DNA of 64,000 nt from Janthinobacterium sp. 1_2014MBL_MicDiv (GCF_001865675.1 NZ_CP011319.1:1178001-1242000); one strand, 5' to 3'. Counted from the first letter of the stretch, positions 1 through 10,454 are shown. The notes: generated by a model not told the origin, from the sequence alone. Numbers and translations are program-made.

Positions 1-1114
1 GCGCTTCGCAATCGGCCTTGGTGGCCAGGATGCACTCGGCCAGGCGCGAAATCGGCACGCAGCAATCGGTGGAAATGGCGCGGCTGCCGGGGCGCATCTG
101 CAGCAGCGCGAAATACGCGTTGTGGCGCGCAGCCCACAGGCGCGAGCGTTCTTCGGGGCGGCTGGCCCACTCGAAATCGCTGGCGCCGTGTTCCGCCGCG
201 ATGTCTTGCACCAGCTGCGCCTGTTCGGCGACGCTGGCCGGCGTGCCGTGGAACTCGAACAGCAGCAGCGGTTTTTCCGGCAGCGCCATCTTGTCGTAGG
301 CGTTGATGGCTTTCACGCCGTTTTCATCGAGAAACTCGACCCGTGCCACGGGCACGCCCATCTGGATGGTCTGGATCACGGCACTGACGGCCTCGCCCGT
401 GCCGGGGAACGAGCACACGGCCGCCGAGATCGCTTCCGGCAGCGGGTACAGTTTTACCGTCACTTCCGTGATGATGCCCAGCGTGCCCTCGCTGCCGACG
501 AACAGGCGCGTCAGGTCGTAGCCGGCCGACGATTTTTTCGCCCGCGTGCCCGTTTTGATGATGCGGCCATCGGCCGTCACCACCGTCAGGGCCAGCACGT
601 TTTCGCGCATCGTGCCGTAGCGCACGGCGTTCGTGCCCGAGGCGCGCGTGGCCGCCATGCCGCCCAGCGAGGCATTGGCGCCCGGGTCGATGGGAAAGAA
701 CAGGCCCGTGTCGCGGATTTCCTCGTTGAGTTGCTTGCGCGTCACCCCGGCCTGCACGGTGGCCGTCAAGTCTTCACCATGCACTGCCACCATCTGGTGC
801 ATTTGCGACAGATCAATCGTGACGCCGCCATGCAGGGCCAGCACGTGGCCTTCGAGCGAGGTGCCGCTGCCGTAGGCGATGACGGGCACGTCGTGCGCGC
901 TGCACAGCTTGACGGCGGCCGCCACTTCCTCGGTGGAATGGGCGAAGATGACGGCGTCCGGCAGCATGGGGGGATAGCTCGACTCGTCGCGGCCATGGTG
1001 TTCGCGCATGGCTTGCGTCATGGAAAAGCGGTCGGCAAAAATCAGGGAAAGTACGGCAGCAAGGGATTCCGGCAGCGGTTTTTTCAGTGCCGCCAACTGG
1101 TCAGTATGGTTCAC
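1..1114 (-). CDS. FAD-binding D-lactate dehydrogenase-type oxidase, 5' part only (gene runs off the window)
   Basis: About 371 N-terminal codons are present; the C-terminus lies outside the window. The protein matches the FAD_binding_4 / cytochrome-type D-lactate dehydrogenase (LDHD, GlcD-like) family, which oxidises D-2-hydroxyacids with FAD and passes electrons to the respiratory chain. Visible FAD-domain motifs are YGSGTSLEGH (residues 81-90), GGMAATRASGTN (151-162) and KSSAGYDLTRLFVGSEGTLG (194-213). The start is a GTG at 1112-1114 with a good GGAGGA ribosome site at 1121-1126. Substrate is not decidable from sequence; glycolate or another 2-hydroxyacid is possible. It is divergent from the Fur-controlled operon that follows. 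Confidence 0.85.
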   Translation of the reverse strand, partial: MNHTDQLAALKKPLPESLAAVLSLIFADRFSMTQAMREHHGRDESSYPPMLPDAVIFAHSTEEVAAAVKLCSAHDVPVIAYGSGTSLEGHVLALHGGVTIDLSQMHQMVAVHGEDLTATVQAGVTRKQLNEEIRDTGLFFPIDPGANASLGGMAATRASGTNAVRYGTMRENVLALTVVTADGRIIKTGTRAKKSSAGYDLTRLFVGSEGTLGIITEVTVKLYPLPEAISAAVCSFPGTGEAVSAVIQTIQMGVPVARVEFLDENGVKAINAYDKMALPEKPLLLFEFHGTPASVAEQAQLVQDIAAEHGASDFEWASRPEERSRLWAARHNAYFALLQMRPGSRAISTDCCVPISRLAECILATKADCEA

Positions 1115-1227
1115 GCGTGTCCTCCGTTTATTTTATTCTACTCTGCAACTGCGGATTGCAGCGGAGCCGTCATCCTGGATTTTTGCCCATTGTAAAAAAA
1201 TCAGCGGGGAGTGCCGTGTCTTGGTTG

Positions 1228-1246
1228 TAAATGAGAATCATTTCTA
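1228..1246. promoter_or_regulatory. Fur box ahead of the chaN-exbBD-tonB-receptor operon
   Basis: TAAATGAGAATCATTTCTA is a close match to the 19-bp Fur consensus GATAATGATAATCATTATC, with the central ATGAGAATCAT core intact. It lies about 70 bp upstream of the lipoprotein start, which fits repression by ferric Fur when iron is sufficient. The divergent flavoenzyme gene starts about 115 bp away on the other side and could also be affected. Confidence 0.75.
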
Positions 1247-1314
1247 TTAGAATGCCCGCCTGAGTGTTTTTGCAACAGCTTTGATCCGCAGCTTTGACCC
1301 GAAAGGCCATGCCC

Positions 1315-2238
1315 ATGAAATTCCCCCTGTCCCTCTCCGCTGTCCTGCCCGCCTGCGTGCTGGCCCTGAGCGCCTGCAGCAGCGTCGCGCCGGCAGACAG
1401 CGTGGCCACCGGCACTGCCGCCGCCACGCCTGCCGCTGCGCCAGAGGTGCGCCAGCTGGGCGAGATCGTCGACCTGCGCAGCGGCCAGCGCCTGAGCGCC
1501 GAGCAACTGCTGGCCCAGCTGGCCGCCGCGCCGCGCGTCATCATCGGCGAGCAGCATGACCAGCTCAGTCATCACCGGATCGAGCAATGGCTGTTGCAGC
1601 AGCTGCAGGGCCGGCGCCCGCAAGGCAGCGTGCTGCTGGAAATGCTGAATCCGGACCAGCAAGCCAAGGTGGACAAGGTCAAGCCGTGGCTGCAAACGGA
1701 TCCCGTCGTGCGTCCCGAGCACGTGGCCGAGCTGGTGGCGTGGCAGCCGAACTGGAAGTGGGAGCAGTATGGCGACCTCGTGATGACCGTGATGCGCGCG
1801 CCGTATCCCGTCTGGTCGGCCAACCTGGACCGTAGTGAAATCAAGCAAATGTTTGCCGACAAGCCTGGCGTGCAGGGCAAGCATTCGAACCTGGCCAACG
1901 ACGGCAAGGTGCATGACAAATTAAAGGACATCATCCGCGTCATGCATGACAACCAGATCGACGAGCCGCGTCTGGCCGCCATGCTGTCGGTGCAGCAACA
2001 GCGCGACCGCCGCATGGCCGAGCGCCTGCTGGCCGCGCCGGCGCCGGCCGTGCTGATCGCCGGCGCCTACCATGCGCACAAGGACCTGGGCGTGCCGCTG
2101 CACGTGCAGGACTTGACGGGCGGTCCCGCGCCGCTGGTGCTGGTGCTGGCCCGCCAGGGCGCCGAGGTCAAGGCGTCGCAGGCGGACTTCGTGTGGTTCA
2201 CGCCGGTTGCGGCGCCCGCCGTCGCCAGCGCCAGGTAA
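1315..2238 (+). CDS. chaN: ChaN-family haem-binding lipoprotein
   Basis: The 307-residue product has a lipoprotein signal (basic start, hydrophobic segment, lipobox LSAC with the Cys near residue 19) and then a ChaN/DUF399 domain beginning at RVIIGEQHD. ChaN-type proteins (PhuW in Pseudomonas) bind haem at the outer membrane in iron-uptake loci. TTG and ATG codons lie upstream at 1294 and 1309, but ATG 1315 is best because the GAAAGG site at 1301-1306 is correctly spaced for it and the signal peptide begins there. It is the first gene of an operon with exbB, exbD, tonB and a TonB-dependent receptor behind a Fur box, so a role in haem or iron capture is well supported by context. Confidence 0.85.
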   Translation: MKFPLSLSAVLPACVLALSACSSVAPADSVATGTAAATPAAAPEVRQLGEIVDLRSGQRLSAEQLLAQLAAAPRVIIGEQHDQLSHHRIEQWLLQQLQGRRPQGSVLLEMLNPDQQAKVDKVKPWLQTDPVVRPEHVAELVAWQPNWKWEQYGDLVMTVMRAPYPVWSANLDRSEIKQMFADKPGVQGKHSNLANDGKVHDKLKDIIRVMHDNQIDEPRLAAMLSVQQQRDRRMAERLLAAPAPAVLIAGAYHAHKDLGVPLHVQDLTGGPAPLVLVLARQGAEVKASQADFVWFTPVAAPAVASAR

Positions 2239-2265
2239 GGCGTTTGACGTCAGTCGTTTGATATC

Positions 2266-2284
2266 GCCGGGCATTCCGCCCGGC
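2266..2284 (+). other. Stem-loop between chaN and exbB
   Basis: GCCGGGC-ATTCC-GCCCGGC forms a perfect 7-bp stem without a following T-run. It sits in the 154-bp gap between chaN and exbB. It may stabilise or process the operon mRNA or lower downstream expression; no stronger claim is possible. Confidence 0.4.
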
Positions 2285-2392
2285 ACTCTCCCCCCAGCAA
2301 GCTCCTCCATAGCAGCCAGGTAGTCCGTCCGATTTTTTGCATGCGCGTGCGCGCCGTTGGCGCAGCCATGCCTGTTGATTGTTGAAGCTCCC

Positions 2393-3145
2393 ATGCGTAC
2401 CCCTTCGTCCTGTCTCCAAGCCGCTACCTGCGGCGTCGTTCTTTCCCTGTTGCATGCCGGCGCGCAAGCGTCCGCGCTGCCGCATGACATGTCGCCGCTG
2501 GGCATGTTTATCGCCGCCGACCAGGTGGTGAAAAGCGTCCTCATCGGTTTATTGATCGCCGCGCTGGCCACCTGGGTGGTCTTGCTGGTGAAGGGCGCCA
2601 ATTTGCTGAAAGCCCGGCGCGACGCGGCGCATGCCGTCGCCGTGCTGAAGCAGGCCACGTGCCTGGCGGATGCGGCAATAAAGAGCGGGGCGTCGTTGCT
2701 GGCCCAAGGTTTGCTCGATGATGTACAGCAGGAACTGAATTTGTCGCACGCCCATGCGCCGGCGCCAGCGTTGAAGGAGCGCGCCGGTTTTCGCCAGGAA
2801 CAGTTGATCGCGCACAAGGTACGCAACATGACGCAAGGCATCGGTCTCCTGGCCAGCATAGGCGCCGTGGCGCCGTTCGTTGGCCTGTTCGGCACCGTGT
2901 GGGGCATCATGAACAGTTTCATCGGCATTGCCGTCAGCCAGAGCACGAACCTGGCCACCGTCGCGCCGGGCATCGCGGAAGCCTTGCTGGCGACAGCGCT
3001 GGGCCTGGTGGCGGCCATCCCCGCCGTCGTCATCTATAACGTGCTCAGCCGTGGCATCAATCAGTACAAGGCGCAGTTGCGCGCCGCCTCGGCGCAAGTG
3101 CTGCTGATGCTGAGCCGCGACCTCGACACGCGCAAGCAGGCCTGA
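2393..3145 (+). CDS. exbB: ExbB proton-channel subunit of the TonB energising complex
   Basis: The 250-residue inner-membrane protein belongs to the MotA/TolQ/ExbB family. An N-terminal signal-like segment (residues 1-27) precedes transmembrane helix 1 (about 47-67). A cytoplasmic stretch follows, then the conserved block LASIGAVAPFVGLFGTVWGI and a third helix around LLATALGLVAAIPAVV. ATG 2393 is preferred over the TTG at 2357 because it begins a plausible signal sequence. ExbB with ExbD uses proton motive force to drive TonB. It is followed by exbD after 3 bp, so the two are surely co-transcribed, under the Fur box at 1228. Confidence 0.93.
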   Translation: MRTPSSCLQAATCGVVLSLLHAGAQASALPHDMSPLGMFIAADQVVKSVLIGLLIAALATWVVLLVKGANLLKARRDAAHAVAVLKQATCLADAAIKSGASLLAQGLLDDVQQELNLSHAHAPAPALKERAGFRQEQLIAHKVRNMTQGIGLLASIGAVAPFVGLFGTVWGIMNSFIGIAVSQSTNLATVAPGIAEALLATALGLVAAIPAVVIYNVLSRGINQYKAQLRAASAQVLLMLSRDLDTRKQA

Positions 3146-3148
3146 GCC

Positions 3149-3574
3149 ATGGCCAGCCTGTTCCCTTCCCAGGATGACGCTACGGCCGACATGCCGGAGT
3201 TGAGCGAGATCAATGTCACGCCCTTCATCGACGTGATGCTGGTGTTGTTGATCATCTTCATGGTGGTCTCGCCGCTGGCCACCGTCGACCTGAAGATCGA
3301 CTTGCCGGCCGCCACGGCCAAGCCCGAGCCGCGCCCCGAAAAACCGCTGTTCGTTTCACTGAAGGCCGACCACAGCCTGTACCTGGGCGAGTCGCCTGTC
3401 GCGCGCGCGCAACTGGGCCGCCTGCTCGACGCGCAGACGGGCGGCGACCGCCAGCGCACGCTGTTTTTCCAGGCCGACAAGCAGGCCGCTTATGAAGACG
3501 TGCTGGGCGTGATGGATGCCTTGCGCCAGGCCGGCTACCTGAAAGTGGGCCTGGTGGGCCGGGAGGGCGGGTGA
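3149..3574 (+). CDS. exbD: ExbD biopolymer-transport subunit
   Basis: This 141-residue protein has a single transmembrane helix at about residues 27-45 and a periplasmic domain, the standard ExbD/TolR layout. The essential membrane Asp is present at residue 28 (INVTPFIDVMLVLL), the equivalent of Asp25 in E. coli ExbD. It lies 3 bp after exbB and its stop codon overlaps the GTG start of tonB (GTGA), indicating translational coupling. Confidence 0.94.
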   Translation: MASLFPSQDDATADMPELSEINVTPFIDVMLVLLIIFMVVSPLATVDLKIDLPAATAKPEPRPEKPLFVSLKADHSLYLGESPVARAQLGRLLDAQTGGDRQRTLFFQADKQAAYEDVLGVMDALRQAGYLKVGLVGREGG

Positions 3575-4362
3575 GTGCGCCGTCCATGCTGGCGCCGCGT
3601 CCCGTCCTGAACTGGGGCATCGCCACGGCGCTGGTGGTGGCCACGGCGCTGGCGCTGCTGCTGTGGGCCGGCTGGCAGCCTGCGATGGTCACGCCCGCCA
3701 ATCCGGCGGCCAGCGTGATGGTGGTGTTTGCCGCGCAGGCGATGTCGCCGGAGACGCAGCAGGCGGCCGCGGCAGGGGCGCGCCAGTCGGTGGCGTCCAG
3801 CGCGGCCCGGCCGCCAAAGAGCACCGTCTGGCAACAGGCGCTGCCCGTGCTGGCGCGCGCCGCCGCGCCGGAGATCGTTGCGGCGGAAAAAGAGGAGAAG
3901 GCGGCGGCCAGTCCATCAACGGAGCCGGGCAAGGATGCCGCCAAGGAAGCGGCATTGCCCGCGCAAGCCAGCAGCAGTGCCACGCCGGCGCCCGCCGCCG
4001 TGCGCGGCCCGCAGGCGGCGCCGTTGAATAGCGACACGCCGTCGTCCAGCGCGGCGCCGGCCAGCTGGCAAAGCCGGGTGCTCGGCCACCTGGCCCGCTT
4101 CAAGCGCTATCCGGGCGATGCGCGCCAGCGCAAGCGGGCCGGCGCCGCCTGGGTACGCTTCCAGGTGGACCGCGACGGCAAGCTGCTGTCCAGCGAACTG
4201 GTCACCTCATCGGGCACGGTGCTGCTCGACCGCGAAGCGCTGCAAGTGCTCGAGCGCGCGCAACCGCTGCCTGCGCCGCCCGGCAACGTATTGCACCAGG
4301 GCACGGTGACCGTCACCTTGCCCGTCTCGTTCAAGCTGGAAGCGGGACAAGACAAGGCATGA
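3571..4362 (+). CDS. tonB: TonB energy transducer
   Basis: The 263-residue protein has an N-terminal transmembrane anchor (about residues 14-33), a long Ala/Pro/Glu-rich periplasmic spacer (about 60-165) and a C-terminal TonB domain beginning near VLGHLARFKRYPGDA. The start is GTG within the exbD stop (GTGA), with a GGGAGGG site at 3561-3567. The transmembrane helix lacks the His of E. coli TonB. It transmits ExbBD energy to outer-membrane receptors; its partner is most likely the receptor encoded 53 bp downstream. Confidence 0.92.
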   Translation: MSAPSMLAPRPVLNWGIATALVVATALALLLWAGWQPAMVTPANPAASVMVVFAAQAMSPETQQAAAAGARQSVASSAARPPKSTVWQQALPVLARAAAPEIVAAEKEEKAAASPSTEPGKDAAKEAALPAQASSSATPAPAAVRGPQAAPLNSDTPSSSAAPASWQSRVLGHLARFKRYPGDARQRKRAGAAWVRFQVDRDGKLLSSELVTSSGTVLLDREALQVLERAQPLPAPPGNVLHQGTVTVTLPVSFKLEAGQDKA

Positions 4363-4415
4363 GGATGCCGATTGCTTTTCATTAAAAAAATCTGACCATA
4401 ACAAATCGAGGGTGT

Positions 4416-6671
4416 ATGCATATCAAGAGAATGGCGCAAGCCGTGGGCGTTTGCATGGCGTTGCTGGCGCAGCAGGCGCAGGCGCAGGAAAATAGCGCGG
4501 GCAAGGTGGAGTTTTCACCGCTGAATGTATCGGGTGAAACGGTGTCCGTGGAACAGCAGGCGCTGGAAAGGCCGGGCGCCGTCAGCGCGCGCGGCCCCGA
4601 TACGCGCCTGCAGAGCGTGGACCAGATCGTGCGCGGCATGCCGGGCACGTTCACGCAGATCGATCCGGGACAAGGCGCCATCAGCGTGAATATCCGTGGC
4701 CTGTCCGGCATGGGCCGCGTCAACATGATGGTCGATGGCGTGACGCAGAATTACTACGGCAGCGCGCCGTCGGATGTGTCGCATGGCGGCGTGCCCGGCA
4801 GCCAGTTCGGCACCCTGATCGACCCGAACTTCATCATCGGCGTGGATGTGTCACGCGGCAATGCCGTCGGCAGCGACGGCATCAATGCGCTCGGCGGCAG
4901 CGCCAATTTCCGCACCATCGGTGTCGATGACGTCGTCTTCGCGGGCGAAAAGACGGGCGCGCGCACGAAGATGTCGGCCGGCAGCAACGGCGTGGGACGC
5001 AGCGCCATGCTGGCCGTGGGCATGAAAAACCCCGCCTTCGACGGCGGCAGCGTGGGTTTCCTGGCGGCTAGCAGCGCGAGTGTCATCGGCAACAACTACA
5101 AGAATGGCAAGGGTGCGGACAGCGAGGAATTCGGCTTCGGCTACAACCGTTTTTACAAGCAGAAGCCGAAGTCGCAATTGCTCAAGCTGGACTTGAAACT
5201 GAGCGACTTCCACGCACTGGAACTGTCGGCGCGCGATTACCGCAACACGTTTACGCGCCGCGACATCCAGAGTAATGATTACTATGTGAAATATCACTAC
5301 ACGCCGTTTTCCGAATTGATCGACCTCAATGTGATCGCCAGCAGCAGCCGCGGCAATCAGAAATACATGCCCGAGGCCTTGATGAATTTCGTCAACACCA
5401 ACGCGGCCAACCGCGCCGACGCCGTCGACATCAATAACACCAGCAGCTTCAGGCTGGCCGGTGGCGACGCGCTGGTGACGGTGGGCGGCAAGTTGATGCG
5501 CAATGAGTACAGCAAGCACGTGGAAAGCCTGGTGCAGGACCCGGACAATCCCGATGCCAACCAGCAATCGATTGAAAACAATACGTTTGGCCCCACGGGC
5601 AAGCAAAAGATCGACAGCCTGTACGCGGGCCTGCAGTACAACCGCGGCATCTATCAAGTCCATGCGGGATTGAACTACACGCGCTTCGAGCTGACCGGCT
5701 ACAAGCCCGCCTGCGACGAGCGCGTGAAGTGCTTCCCGCAGGGGGCGGCGCATATCGCGCTGAAGGAGCATGGCATCAACCCGTCGCTGCTGGTTTCCGC
5801 GCAGGTGGCGCCGTGGTTCCAGCCGTTCGCCAGCGCCGAGCGCACCATGCGCGGCCCGAATCCGCAGGAAGTGTTTTTCTCGAATGACGGCGGGGCGTCG
5901 ATGAACCCCTTCCTGAAGGGCGAGAAATCGACCACCTACCAGCTGGGTTTTAATTCCAGCCTGCATGGCTTGCTGACTGCCAACGACGCGCTGAACTTCA
6001 AGGCCCTGTATTTCAAGAGCAAGATCGACGGCTATATCACCAGCCAGTCCTTCCTCGTCTGCGATGGCGGCCGCAAGTGCAATATGGCGGAAGTGCTGGC
6101 CACGGACTGGCAGACGGTCGATGAGTACGTGACGAATATGTATATCTACATCAACTCGGCCACGCCCGTGCGCACGCGCGGCTGGGAGCTGGAAGCGCAA
6201 TACCAGCTGGGGCCGGCCTATGCGCGCCTGTCGTACACGCGCGAAAAGACCAGCCAGCCCACCTCGATCGCCAGCGCGTGGTTTGGCGCGGCCGATATCA
6301 GCGAGCTGCCCAGCACGTATTACAACCTCGACGTGGGCACGCGCCTGCTCGACAACAAGATGGAGCTGGGCGCCATCATCAAGCACACGGGCGCCAACCG
6401 CCGCCTGTCGCCGGAAAATAATACGGATGAAGTGACGGGCGACATCGTCAAGGTCGACAATCCGAAGATCCCGGCCGTGATCGACCTGTATGCCAGTTAC
6501 CAAGTGACGAAAAACCTGTTCCTGCGCCTGTCCGTGCAGAACGCCATGGACAAGGATTACTCGGAAGCGCTGAACCGGCTGAACTCGATGCCGTCGCAGT
6601 CGAACGAGAATACGCCGATGAGTACGGCGCGCGGCAGGACGTATGTGGCGGGACTGGAATACCGCTTTTAA
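4416..6671 (+). CDS. TonB-dependent outer-membrane receptor, haem/haemoglobin-type
   Basis: The 751-residue receptor has a signal peptide ending near QAQAQ, a plug domain (about residues 45-170, with VNIRGLSGMGRVNMMVDGVT) and a beta barrel ending in the aromatic C-terminus YVAGLEYRF. The segment with RGPNPQEVFF followed by NPFLKGEKS resembles the FRAP/NPDL region of haem receptors. Context (Fur box, ChaN-like lipoprotein, dedicated ExbBD-TonB) supports haem or haemoprotein iron as the ligand, but the exact substrate is inferred. ATG 4416 has a GAGGGTGT site just upstream. Low-cysteine barrel with two Cys pairs (DERVKC, CDGGRKC) that may be disulphides. Confidence 0.88.
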   Translation: MHIKRMAQAVGVCMALLAQQAQAQENSAGKVEFSPLNVSGETVSVEQQALERPGAVSARGPDTRLQSVDQIVRGMPGTFTQIDPGQGAISVNIRGLSGMGRVNMMVDGVTQNYYGSAPSDVSHGGVPGSQFGTLIDPNFIIGVDVSRGNAVGSDGINALGGSANFRTIGVDDVVFAGEKTGARTKMSAGSNGVGRSAMLAVGMKNPAFDGGSVGFLAASSASVIGNNYKNGKGADSEEFGFGYNRFYKQKPKSQLLKLDLKLSDFHALELSARDYRNTFTRRDIQSNDYYVKYHYTPFSELIDLNVIASSSRGNQKYMPEALMNFVNTNAANRADAVDINNTSSFRLAGGDALVTVGGKLMRNEYSKHVESLVQDPDNPDANQQSIENNTFGPTGKQKIDSLYAGLQYNRGIYQVHAGLNYTRFELTGYKPACDERVKCFPQGAAHIALKEHGINPSLLVSAQVAPWFQPFASAERTMRGPNPQEVFFSNDGGASMNPFLKGEKSTTYQLGFNSSLHGLLTANDALNFKALYFKSKIDGYITSQSFLVCDGGRKCNMAEVLATDWQTVDEYVTNMYIYINSATPVRTRGWELEAQYQLGPAYARLSYTREKTSQPTSIASAWFGAADISELPSTYYNLDVGTRLLDNKMELGAIIKHTGANRRLSPENNTDEVTGDIVKVDNPKIPAVIDLYASYQVTKNLFLRLSVQNAMDKDYSEALNRLNSMPSQSNENTPMSTARGRTYVAGLEYRF

Positions 6672-6684
6672 GGTGGGCGTGACA

Positions 6685-6711
6685 CCACCCCCGTGCCTGG
6701 CGCCGGGGTGG
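6685..6711. terminator. Stem-loop between convergent receptor and PRC-barrel genes
   Basis: CCACCCC and GGGGTGG form a 7-bp stem with a 13-nt loop in the 51-bp space between two convergent genes. No clear T-run follows, so termination activity is uncertain. Confidence 0.4.
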
Positions 6712-6722
6712 TTGCGGCGAGC

Positions 6723-7130
6723 TTAGTAGTCGCGCGGGGTGGTTCCATAATAGCTGTGGATGGAGTTCACCCACGTGGTATCGGCCATGTTCGGCCAGTT
6801 ATCCGTGTCGAAGCCCGGTGCGTTTTCGATGCGTTCCTTGTCGACGTTGAGCGTGAAGCGCTTGTTGACGGTGTCGAGCAGCAGCGCTTCCCAGGGCACG
6901 GCGAACAGCTTTTCGCCGATGGTGAAGACACCGCCGTGCGACATGACGGCATAGGCGATCTTGCCGCTGCGCATGTCGATCATGATTTCCTTGATTTCGC
7001 CCAGGTGTTCATCCTTGGCGTTGTGCACATGGTCGCCGATCAGGGTGTCTGCACCCATCAGTTCAGGGCCGGGGCCTTTATGGCCGCGGTTGACATACAT
7101 GCCGTAGGCGTCGCGTTCTTCGTAGCTCAT
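6723..7130 (-). CDS. PRC-barrel domain protein
   Basis: The 135-residue protein carries a PRC-barrel fold (about residues 25-100; LIGDHVHNAKDEHLGEIKEI then KLFAVPWEAL). Stand-alone PRC-barrel proteins are common in proteobacteria and often stress related; no enzymatic role is established. The start is ATG 7130, directly after a strong GGAGGATCATC site; an upstream in-frame ATG at 7196 lacks one. It is monocistronic and divergent from pyrG. The C-terminus has no recognisable domain. Confidence 0.75.
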   Translation of the reverse strand: MSYEERDAYGMYVNRGHKGPGPELMGADTLIGDHVHNAKDEHLGEIKEIMIDMRSGKIAYAVMSHGGVFTIGEKLFAVPWEALLLDTVNKRFTLNVDKERIENAPGFDTDNWPNMADTTWVNSIHSYYGTTPRDY

Positions 7131-7333
7131 GATGATCCTCCGTTGAAAAATTCCAGTCTGGGCGCATGTCGTGGCAGGGTCTGTTCGCTCGCCCACACAA
7201 CATATGGAATTGGAAATATTTCAATTATTGCTATTGGGTAATTTTGTTGTGCGTAGACAGCAGGAGGGGGCGGGATAGTCGGCATTTGGCGCAAATTTCC
7301 GCGCGCGGGGAGCGCCGCAGGCGGGCTTTAGTG

Positions 7334-7339
7334 TATAAT
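7334..7339 (+). promoter_or_regulatory. -10 element of the pyrG promoter
   Basis: A consensus TATAAT lies 37 bp before the pyrG ATG. I see no good -35 at 16-18 bp upstream. A transcript start near 7346 would give a leader of about 30 nt. The rest of the gap 7131-7376 is AT-rich around 7200-7250 and holds no other gene. Confidence 0.55.
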
Positions 7340-7376
7340 TTCAATTTCCCGCACGTGCCGTTCGGCACCATCTGCA

Positions 7377-9029
7377 ATGACCAAATTTGTCTTCGTCACT
7401 GGTGGCGTTGTGTCTTCCCTTGGAAAAGGGATTGCCGCCGCCTCCCTCGCCGCGATCCTCGAATCGCGCGGCCTTAAAGTCACCATGCTCAAGCTCGACC
7501 CGTATATCAACGTCGATCCTGGCACGATGAGCCCTATGCAACACGGTGAAGTATTCGTCACCGACGACGGGGCCGAAACCGACCTCGACCTCGGTCACTA
7601 CGAGCGCTTCATCTCCACCCGCATGAAAAAGGTGAATAACTTCACCACTGGCCAGATCTATGAATCGGTGATCCGCAAGGAACGCCGGGGCGAATATCTG
7701 GGCAAGACCGTGCAGGTGATTCCGCATATCACGAATGAAATCCAGGATTACATCCGCCGTGGCGCCGAAGGCTACGACGTGGCCCTGTGCGAAATCGGCG
7801 GCACCGTCGGCGATATCGAATCGCTGCCCTTCCTGGAAGCGGCGCGTCAGCTGAGCCTGCGCGCCGGCCGCAAGAACACGGCCTTCGTCCACCTGACCCT
7901 GGTGCCGTACATCGCCTCGGCCGGTGAACTGAAAACCAAGCCGACCCAGCACTCGGTGCAAAAGCTGCGCGAAATCGGCATCTTGCCGAATGCGCTGCTG
8001 TGCCGCGCCGACCGCGCCATCCCGGAAGACGAGCGCGCGAAAATCTCGCTGTTCTCGAACATCGAGGAAGACGCCGTCATTTCCGTGTGGGACGTCGACA
8101 CCATCTACAAAGTGCCGCAGATGCTGCACGACCAGGGTCTGGACAAGATCATCTGCGACGCGCTGGACCTCGATCCGGCGCCGGCGGACCTGTCGATCTG
8201 GAGCAAGCTGATTTATACGATGGAGCATCCGAAGGCGGAAGTGACCGTCGGCATGGTCGGCAAGTATGTCGAGCTGACCGAGTCGTACAAGTCGCTGATC
8301 GAAGCGCTGCGCCACGCCGGCATCCACACGGAAAGCCGCGTCAACATCGAGTACATCGATTCGGAAGAAATCGAAACGACCGGTTGCGACGGCCTGGGCA
8401 AGTACGACGCCATCCTGGTGCCGGGCGGCTTCGGCAAGCGCGGCGTGGAAGGCAAGATCAAGGCGGCCCAGTTCGCCCGTGAAAACAAGATCCCTTACCT
8501 GGGCATCTGCCTGGGCATGCAAGTGGCCCTGATCGAATACGCGCGCAACAAGGCAGGCATGCCGAACGCGAATTCGACCGAGTTCGACCTTGATACGGAT
8601 CAACCTGTTGTTGCACTGATCAATGAGTGGCAAAACCACGATGGTAAAGTCGAGTTGCGCGATGAAAACTCGGACCTGGGCGGTACCATGCGCCTGGGCG
8701 CGCAGACCTGCGCCGTCAATCCGGGCACCCTCGCCGCCGAAATCTATGGCAGCGTGGTGACCGAGCGTCACCGCCATCGCTACGAAGCCAATAATCACTA
8801 CCTGGCCCGTGTCGAAGCGGCTGGCCTGATCGTGTCGGCCCGCACGCCGAGCGAAGATTTGTGCGAAATCATGGAATTGCCACGCACGGGCGAAAATGCC
8901 CACCCATGGTATATGGGCGTGCAATACCACCCTGAGTTCAAATCGACGCCACGCACCGGCCATCCGTTGTTTACCTCGTTCATCAAGGCAGCGCTGGCGC
9001 ACAAAGAAGCCAACGCGGCCGCGGAATAA
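7377..9029 (+). CDS. pyrG: CTP synthase
   Basis: The 550-residue enzyme converts UTP, ATP and glutamine to CTP. The synthetase domain opens with KFVFVTGGVVSSLGKGIAAA (P-loop region) and the C-terminal class I glutamine amidotransferase domain has the nucleophile Cys in LGICLGMQ and the HPE triad part in YHPEF. Length equals the family norm (about 545). It is followed by a hairpin terminator at 9066-9100, so it appears monocistronic here. Confidence 0.98.
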   Translation: MTKFVFVTGGVVSSLGKGIAAASLAAILESRGLKVTMLKLDPYINVDPGTMSPMQHGEVFVTDDGAETDLDLGHYERFISTRMKKVNNFTTGQIYESVIRKERRGEYLGKTVQVIPHITNEIQDYIRRGAEGYDVALCEIGGTVGDIESLPFLEAARQLSLRAGRKNTAFVHLTLVPYIASAGELKTKPTQHSVQKLREIGILPNALLCRADRAIPEDERAKISLFSNIEEDAVISVWDVDTIYKVPQMLHDQGLDKIICDALDLDPAPADLSIWSKLIYTMEHPKAEVTVGMVGKYVELTESYKSLIEALRHAGIHTESRVNIEYIDSEEIETTGCDGLGKYDAILVPGGFGKRGVEGKIKAAQFARENKIPYLGICLGMQVALIEYARNKAGMPNANSTEFDLDTDQPVVALINEWQNHDGKVELRDENSDLGGTMRLGAQTCAVNPGTLAAEIYGSVVTERHRHRYEANNHYLARVEAAGLIVSARTPSEDLCEIMELPRTGENAHPWYMGVQYHPEFKSTPRTGHPLFTSFIKAALAHKEANAAAE

Positions 9030-9065
9030 CGCGGGTCGATAGCGACAGTATTACCCGTAAGACAG

Positions 9066-9100
9066 CTCCCGGCCAGATCGTTCCCGCCGGGAGTTTCTTT
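9066..9100 (+). terminator. Intrinsic terminator after pyrG
   Basis: CTCCCGGC (9066-9073) pairs with GCCGGGAG (9086-9093) and is followed by TTTCTTT. It separates pyrG from eno. Confidence 0.85.
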
Positions 9101-9170
9101 GCCCCCTTTGTGCAATTGCGCATCAGAACGCAGTGTGCAGCCCCTGTTACGCTTAACTTTGGAGAATGAC

Positions 9171-10454
<1,284 letters not shown>

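Noticed and set aside
4851..6503. 550-codon minus-strand frame opposite the haem-type receptor
   Set aside because: Antisense shadow; the plus-strand receptor has signal peptide, plug and barrel end.
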